Shown here piece after piece: positions 15,142 to 19,593 of a stretch of 19,593 bases of DNA (position 1 is its first letter; every line of letters starts with the position of its first letter). A program made the translations under genes and the position numbers. The notes under the pieces are model-generated. The model saw nothing but the letters and a program-made list of their open reading frames with translations, made no database searches and had not been told where the DNA came from. Source of the DNA: Bacillota bacterium (GTDB lineage: Bacteria > Bacillota > Clostridia > Christensenellales > SZUA-584); contig JAEZNC010000177.1 of the NCBI GenBank assembly GCA_023441905.1, positions 1 through 19,593 on the forward strand, given 5' to 3'.

Positions 15142-15522
15142 ATGACTCTCACAAAACAGGAATGGATCATCATGGAGACGCTTTGGAATCAGTCTCCGCT
15201 GTTTCTCTCTCAAATCATGGACAGAATGAAATGCATGGTAGACTGGAACAGCTCAAGCTATTTAACATACCTAAAGCGCATGACGGACAAGGGCTATATC
15301 GGTTTTGATACGATCAGCGGCAACCGCTGCTATTCTCCGGTGTTGCAGCGCGAGGACTGCATAGACAACGAAAGCCGCTATATTCTCTCGAAAATGACAG
15401 ACCGCAGCAAGCACCTTTTGCTGGCAAGCATGATTCAAAACGGCGGCTTATCTAAAACTGAGAAGGACGAACTCCGTAAGCTGATTGACACGATAAGCAG
15501 CGATTCAAGCAAGGAGGAATAG
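15142..15522 (+). CDS. BlaI/MecI-family transcriptional repressor
   Basis: A 126-residue winged-helix repressor. The N-terminal DNA-binding domain (about 1-72) has TKQEWIIMETLWNQSP, the recognition-helix region VDWNSSSYLTYLKRMTDKGYI and the wing GNRCYSPV. The C-terminal dimerisation helices end in LSKTEKDELRKLIDTI, as in the family. I chose ATG at 15142 because AAGGAGG (15129-15135) is 6 bases upstream; the in-frame TTG at 15136 would leave no spacer. The gene is 2 bases from the M56 receptor. In the known system the receptor protease triggers cleavage of the repressor; here the inducer is unknown. A palindromic operator lies over its promoter, so it probably represses its own operon. Confidence 0.92.
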   Translation: MTLTKQEWIIMETLWNQSPLFLSQIMDRMKCMVDWNSSSYLTYLKRMTDKGYIGFDTISGNRCYSPVLQREDCIDNESRYILSKMTDRSKHLLLASMIQNGGLSKTEKDELRKLIDTISSDSSKEE

Positions 15523-15524
15523 AT

Positions 15525-18044
15525 ATGACTTTACTATCCTCTCTTATTGAAGTCAGTGTTTACTCCGGCGTTCTGTTCATTGGCATCATGTTCCTCAAGA
15601 GCATTCTCAAAACCAAAATGTCGCCGTTGCTGCACTATGTGATTTGGGGGCTGTTTTTATTGCGGCTCTTCATTCCCGTAACGCTCGAAGCCCCGGTCCA
15701 CCTATTCACCTATCCCGCGCAGACGGTACCCGCCGCCCAAACCGATCACATTGTCAATCAGGATCACAGCCTCGCATCACAATCGCCTTCTGATATCTCA
15801 ACAAGCCAGACTTTTGACAACGACCCTGCTGCGCCCGCATCCGCAGCGGCGCAAACTGCGCAATACACAGCCCCGGTTTCTTCTCCCGTCCGGCTCTCCG
15901 CCACGCAGATCGTTCTTGCCGTTTGGCTCGGCGGCGCACTGGTCTGCTTCATTTACATATCGGTCATCGCCTGCCTGCTCATGCACAGAATCAAGCGCCG
16001 TTCGACCCCCGCTTCGGCCCATCTGCTGCGGCTGTTTGAAGACGTGAAGGCTGAGCTTGGCATCAAAGCGAAACTCAAGCTGGTCTGCCAATACGATTAC
16101 GGCTCGCCCGCGCTGCTTTTTCCCCGCACCCTGCTCATTCATATGGACACCCTTGCTGCATTGGATGACGAAGGGATTAAAAACTGTCTGCGGCATGAGT
16201 GCATGCATTTTAAACACGGCGATCATGCTTTGAACCTAGGTTTAACACTGCTCAATTGCGTTTACTGGTTCAATCCGTTTGTGTGGCTCGCATGCTATGA
16301 GATGCGCAAAGATATGGAGGTGTTCTGCGACAGTGCTGTCGTTAAGCACATGTCTCCCGCCGCCCGGCGTGATTATGCCGTATTGATACTCGACCTCAGC
16401 GCAGAGACCCGGCGAATGCAGTTTGCCCTTGGCATGGTCCGAAACAAGAAGACGGCCATGCGGCGCATCAAAGGCGTTTTCATGGAACCAAAAAGCAAGC
16501 CTCGCGTTAAACTGGTGTCTGCCGTGATGGCGCTGGTGCTGGCCATATGCTGTTTTACCACGGCGTGTCAGCCCACACCCGCGGAGCCTGTTGTTGTCAA
16601 CAAATCCGGCGGCATCACAGCAGAAATGGTCGCCGATCCGCTCCCCCCGGGAGCCGTGAAAGAAGTAGACGCACCGGCGCACTGGAAGCAAACGCTGAGC
16701 ATTCAAAATGGCCGTGTTTTATTCAACGCGGATGTGGATATCAAAATTCCCGCCAATCTCTCAAATACGCCGGTATACAAAATGGAGCAGATTCCACTCA
16801 CGCAGGAAAGGCTCGCCGAGCTGACCCATTATTTTATCGGTGACAGCAAGCTTTATAAACCGCTGCCCATGACGCGGCTGGACGGATTGATACAGCTGCA
16901 AAAGGTGAAGGACGGCTCGGGAATGTACGGCCAAGAGTCAGAAGATACTCGAAAGCTAATGGCCGATAAGCTGGAGGAAATGATAGCCGATGCACCGGCG
17001 AACGCTGAAAAAGAGTACACCGATCTTACATTCTCACCTTATATTAGTTCAGGCTATTATAAAATGTTGGAGGGCCCTTACGGGGAAATGAGCATGCCAA
17101 AGACCGATAACTACTTAACTGTGATCGCCGAGACGGGCGAAGACTATGAACCGAAAATTTCCGCGTCCACATATCTGTCGGGCACAAGCCTGACAAGCAG
17201 CTTCGTATACGGATATCCGGGAAGCTACATGACAGCCAGCCGCATGAAAAGTGACCGCCAATTAAATGAGCTTTATAGAGGCTATACATGGCTAAGCACC
17301 ACGGATGTTTTTCGGTCTTATATAGCCAACTTCAACAAGTATTATGATGAGCTTGATGATGTCATGGCCGCATACACAGAGACACCCGATCAGGCACTGC
17401 AGACAGCTCAAAAGGCTTTAACTGATCTGGGTATCGACAATATGGGGCTAAATTGTATAGAAAAGGGTGTCTATCTGCCGAGGCAGCCGCAGGAATGGGA
17501 TGAGCTATCCACCAGCATTTCAGACGGGCAGGCGGGGTATTCTCTTACATTTGAACGCGCCGCCGGTCAGCTTGCGGGGTTTACGGATTACTACAGTACC
17601 AGCAATGAGACCTCAAACGAGATGCTGTCTTACACACCGCCATTTCTGCCTGAAGTAATCTATGTGTTCGTCAGCAACGGAAAGATTCTGCAGTTTGGCT
17701 GGCAGAACATGTCGCAAGTGGTGGAAACGATGGCTCAAAACACCAACCTTTTGCCGTTTAATAAGATCAAGAGCCGCTTTACTGATTACATCACAAATTT
17801 TTATACGCAGTATGATGATCCGAAGGCTGAGCCAGAGGAATCATATATCATTGATATTATCGATGTGCAGCTTCGCGCCAGCCAAGTACCGGCTAAAGAC
17901 GACCCCTATCGGGCCTGGCTGATTCCCTCTTGGGTTATAAAATACCGAACGACACAGCGTTTGGATGAGGGCACTCTAAAATATGTTTATCAAGAATTCC
18001 CTTGTGAAATCAGTGCCTTAGATGGCGGAATTATCATTCAGTGA
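15525..18044 (+). CDS. M56 (BlaR1/MecR1-type) membrane metalloprotease with large C-terminal sensor-like domain
   Basis: An 839-residue receptor. The N-terminal third resembles BlaR1/MecR1: membrane segments at about 7-27, 34-53 and 128-152, then the zinc-protease domain with HECMH at 224-228 and Glu265 in DMEVFCDSA as third ligand. A final hydrophobic segment at about 327-347 ends TTACQPTPAEP, resembling a lipoprotein signal with Cys348. The C-terminal 490 residues are extracytoplasmic and lack the SxxK/SxN/KTG motifs of a penicillin sensor; from memory they resemble DUF6034, often found as lipoproteins in Clostridia. In BlaR1 ligand binding outside activates the protease, leading to repressor loss. 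It is 2 bases after the repressor, with GGAGG inside the latter's end. A similar route with a different, unknown ligand is inferred. Confidence 0.88.
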   Translation: MTLLSSLIEVSVYSGVLFIGIMFLKSILKTKMSPLLHYVIWGLFLLRLFIPVTLEAPVHLFTYPAQTVPAAQTDHIVNQDHSLASQSPSDISTSQTFDNDPAAPASAAAQTAQYTAPVSSPVRLSATQIVLAVWLGGALVCFIYISVIACLLMHRIKRRSTPASAHLLRLFEDVKAELGIKAKLKLVCQYDYGSPALLFPRTLLIHMDTLAALDDEGIKNCLRHECMHFKHGDHALNLGLTLLNCVYWFNPFVWLACYEMRKDMEVFCDSAVVKHMSPAARRDYAVLILDLSAETRRMQFALGMVRNKKTAMRRIKGVFMEPKSKPRVKLVSAVMALVLAICCFTTACQPTPAEPVVVNKSGGITAEMVADPLPPGAVKEVDAPAHWKQTLSIQNGRVLFNADVDIKIPANLSNTPVYKMEQIPLTQERLAELTHYFIGDSKLYKPLPMTRLDGLIQLQKVKDGSGMYGQESEDTRKLMADKLEEMIADAPANAEKEYTDLTFSPYISSGYYKMLEGPYGEMSMPKTDNYLTVIAETGEDYEPKISASTYLSGTSLTSSFVYGYPGSYMTASRMKSDRQLNELYRGYTWLSTTDVFRSYIANFNKYYDELDDVMAAYTETPDQALQTAQKALTDLGIDNMGLNCIEKGVYLPRQPQEWDELSTSISDGQAGYSLTFERAAGQLAGFTDYYSTSNETSNEMLSYTPPFLPEVIYVFVSNGKILQFGWQNMSQVVETMAQNTNLLPFNKIKSRFTDYITNFYTQYDDPKAEPEESYIIDIIDVQLRASQVPAKDDPYRAWLIPSWVIKYRTTQRLDEGTLKYVYQEFPCEISALDGGIIIQ

Positions 18045-18069
18045 TAATGCATATTGCAAAAGCACTTAT

Positions 18070-18092
18070 GGCGGGCATCCCCCGCCTTTTTT
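18070..18092 (+). terminator. Rho-independent terminator of the BlaI/M56 operon
   Basis: GGCGGG (18070-18075) pairs with CCCGCC (18081-18086) around a 5-base loop and is followed by six T residues, 25 bases after the receptor stop. Confidence 0.88.
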
Positions 18093-18114
18093 GTCTGCAG
18101 CGTGATTTTGTTTT

Positions 18115-18671
18115 ATATTTCTCAGCATATCCTCTCAGAAGGCGGTGAGCATCTCCTATTGCTTTTGGTGTATAAAAAATACTTGCCACGTAAATTGACG
18201 TATTCGCCTTGCTGGCTTTTAGCGGATGGCCAGGGTTGGTGATGTCGGCGCATATCGCAAAAGAAATCACCTCATCGCCGATTTTTATGATGGGGTTGTT
18301 CTCAAAGGATGGCTGAAAGACGTGCCTTCCCCCTTATGCAAATACTGCTTGGTATAAATCTGTTCAGTGCCGTTGGGAAGAATGATAAACGATCCGATAT
18401 GCAAGCCCGTTTTCATTTTCACCGGAGCACCGGCAACGACGATGATGCCTCTGTCAATAGCTAGCTTTTTTATTCTATCCAGCCTTGGGTCATCTTTAAC
18501 AAAAGCATTACTTTCGGCGCTTTCTCTTAAATACCCCGTCAGCGACATTTCCGGAAAAACAATGAGGCCGGTGCCTTGATCGGCAGCGACACAAATCAGG
18601 CGGCAATGCACATCAATGTTATCCGTTATTTCTTCATCCCGGGGGATCATTTGCGCGGACGCGATTTTCAT
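18115..18671 (-). pseudogene. Carbon-nitrogen hydrolase, frameshifted and 3'-truncated
   Basis: Nitrilase-superfamily amidohydrolase remnant. The first frame (18671 to about 18330) has the N-terminal MKIASAQMIP, the Glu-bearing FPEMSLTGY and the Lys-bearing IYTKQYLHKGEG, then runs to an early stop at 18285. A second frame continues the homology from about 18327: GRHVFQPSFENNPIIKIGDE, then the Cys-bearing FAICADITNPGHP and a YAEKY segment ending at 18115. One missing base near the C5 run at 18329-18333 explains the shift. The family's last 50-60 residues are absent; homology stops at the neighbouring operon's terminator. All three catalytic residues survive in pieces, so the decay is recent, or the shift is an assembly error. 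Start has AAGGAT upstream. Confidence 0.85.
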
Positions 18672-18690
18672 AATCCCATCCTTTTCATAA

Positions 18691-18716
18691 AAAAAGGCGG
18701 GTTTCCCCGCCTTTTT
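18691..18716 (-). terminator. hpf: Terminator of the hibernation factor gene
   Basis: GGCGGG (18696-18701) pairs with CCCGCC (18706-18711) around TTTC, flanked by A and T runs, so on the minus strand it is a stem with a T-tract just after the hpf stop. It is nearly symmetrical and could work both ways. It stands only 20 bases before the hydrolase pseudogene start. Confidence 0.88.
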
Positions 18717-18725
18717 GTATTCTTA

Positions 18726-19259
18726 TCAGATGCCGTCCGGCTCGATGAGCCCGTAGTCTCCGTCCTGACGCAAGTAAAGCACATTGATCTCATTGGTCAC
18801 AGCGTTCCTGAACACGAAAAACTGATGTCCCAAAAGCTCCATCTGCATCATGGCTTCCTCAATATCCATCGGCTTCACCACGAACTTTTTGGTGCGCACC
18901 ACGCTTGGCTTTTTTTCATCCGCCAGTGCGAGCTCAAACGCGTCATCCTCCTTGGTAAATGCGTTCTCGTGCAGGCGTTTTTTGAGGGCCGTGCGGTGTT
19001 TGTGGATCTGTTTTTCGAGCTTTTTGATCACGCCGTCAACCGACGCATACATGTCCCCCGTGGCCTCCTCACCGCGAAGCACAATCCCATCGAAGGGGAT
19101 GGTCACCTCCACAATGTGTCTCGATCTTTGAATCGACATGGTTATGTGCGCCTCGGTATCCTCGTCAAAATACCTTTGTAATTTCAATACCTTTTTTGAG
19201 ACGAGATCCTTCAAGTAATCGGACACTTCCATGCCCTTTCCCGCTATGCTGACGCGCAT
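18726..19259 (-). CDS. hpf: Ribosome hibernation promoting factor, long form
   Basis: Binds the 30S decoding region and joins idle 70S ribosomes into 100S dimers in slow growth. The 177-residue product has the N-terminal S30AE domain (about 1-95: ISxxGKGMEVSDYLKDLV-like start, basic helix DGVIKKLEKQIHKHRTALKKR) and a linker, then the C-terminal dimerisation domain (about 120-175: VRTKKFVVKPMDIEEAMMQMELLGHQFFVFRN) that defines the long form of Bacillota. The full length is normal. ATG start with a GAGAGGGGGG site upstream. It is followed by a strong terminator and is probably a single-gene unit downstream of the SRP RNA gene. Confidence 0.96.
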   Translation of the reverse strand: MRVSIAGKGMEVSDYLKDLVSKKVLKLQRYFDEDTEAHITMSIQRSRHIVEVTIPFDGIVLRGEEATGDMYASVDGVIKKLEKQIHKHRTALKKRLHENAFTKEDDAFELALADEKKPSVVRTKKFVVKPMDIEEAMMQMELLGHQFFVFRNAVTNEINVLYLRQDGDYGLIEPDGI

Positions 19260-19470
19260 AATTCTGCCCCCCTCTCTATGTATTTTATATCCCGCACCAT
19301 ACAGGATAACTTTGTATTATTGTACCTCCATTTTGGGATTCATAAACAACTGCCTTGTAGTATATTATTCTTCGGCGATTGGTTTTTTTCCTGCCGGATT
19401 TAAAATGATAAAAAAGCGTCATGGTTTGTCCACATTTTTGTCATGGCTGTGGAAAAAAGGGTAAACTAAA
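19260..19470. other. Intergenic region between SRP RNA and hpf
   Basis: About 210 AT-rich bases without a gene. On the minus strand there is a TACAAT at 19319-19324 with TTGTTT 19 bases upstream (19344-19349), a poor spacing, and a GATATAAAAT nearer hpf; either could serve hpf, neither convincingly. Near the RNA end, six T residues on the minus strand (19453-19458) probably end SRP RNA transcription. Confidence 0.4.
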
Positions 19471-19593
19471 TGCCGTGCACCCGGAGATCGACACGACATT
19501 ACAAGAGGTATTCCGGCAGGTTGCTCGGAGCAGACTGATCCGAGGCACACGGGCAGATCCGCTTACTGCTGCTCCCGTCAGGGCCTGACAGGG
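19471..19593 (-). ncRNA. ffs: Signal recognition particle RNA, large type, 3' half (partial)
   Basis: On the minus strand the window edge opens with GTCAGGCCCTGACGGGAGCA, the conserved symmetric-loop and tetraloop region of SRP helix 8 that binds Ffh. It is followed by AGCAGTAAGCGGATCTGCCC and CGTGTGCC, then AATACCTC and the terminal CCGGGTGCACGGC, as in the large Alu-containing SRP RNAs of Bacillota. The 5' half, whose GCCGTGC end would pair with GCACGGC, lies past the window. A T-tract at 19453-19458 follows the 3' end. Confidence 0.88.

Noticed and set aside
15525..18044. Beta-lactam resistance (blaI-blaR1) operon
   Set aside because: No beta-lactamase or PBP gene follows, and the receptor's outer domain lacks penicillin-binding motifs.

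Overview
This is a chromosomal housekeeping window from a Gram-positive bacterium of the Bacillota, most likely class Clostridia. The clues are a clostridial-type single-chain PurL of 1231 residues, a RemB-GyrB-GyrA cluster, a long-form HPF, a large-type SRP RNA, a LytR-CpsA-Psr protein, a BlaI/M56 regulatory pair and strong AAGGAG/GGAGG ribosome binding sites. Genus cannot be fixed from the sequence alone. No rRNA, tRNA, CRISPR, IS element or prophage was seen.

Layout. (1) 68-1201 (+) is a LytR-CpsA-Psr cell-wall ligase. (2) 1202-1806 is a 605-base gene-free stretch with two diverged copies of a structured intergenic repeat; a third, shorter copy lies at about 14937-15025. (3) 6012-1807 (-) is a three-gene operon: a membrane-anchored family-3 solute-binding protein, glutamine-dependent NAD+ synthetase and an AraM/EgsA-type sn-glycerol-1-phosphate dehydrogenase. 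A good sigma-A promoter at 6229-6257 leads it, followed by a roughly 210-nt leader rich in hairpins. (4) 10963-6312 (-) is remB-gyrB-gyrA, as seen near the origin of many Bacillota, but without recF/dnaN beside it. (5) 11190-14885 (+) is purL, divergent from remB, with its own promoter and a strong terminator. (6) 15142-18044 (+) is a BlaI-type repressor and an M56 metalloprotease receptor carrying a large non-penicillin-binding C-terminal domain, preceded by two operator-like palindromes. (7) 18671-18115 (-) is a carbon-nitrogen hydrolase pseudogene, frameshifted and truncated. (8) 19259-18726 (-) is the ribosome hibernation factor HPF, and upstream of it at the right edge is the 3' half of the SRP RNA gene.

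Functionally the window joins DNA topology (gyrase), purine synthesis (PurL), NAD and polar-lipid precursor supply (NadE, G1P dehydrogenase), the cell envelope (LCP, M56 receptor) and translation/export RNA machinery (HPF, SRP RNA). The most interesting signals are the M56 receptor with its fused sensor and paired operators, the structured leader and competing inverted repeats between gyrA and the solute-binding gene, the structured repeat family with a compensatory stem change, Met at the GyrA quinolone position 87, and the recently decayed hydrolase gene.
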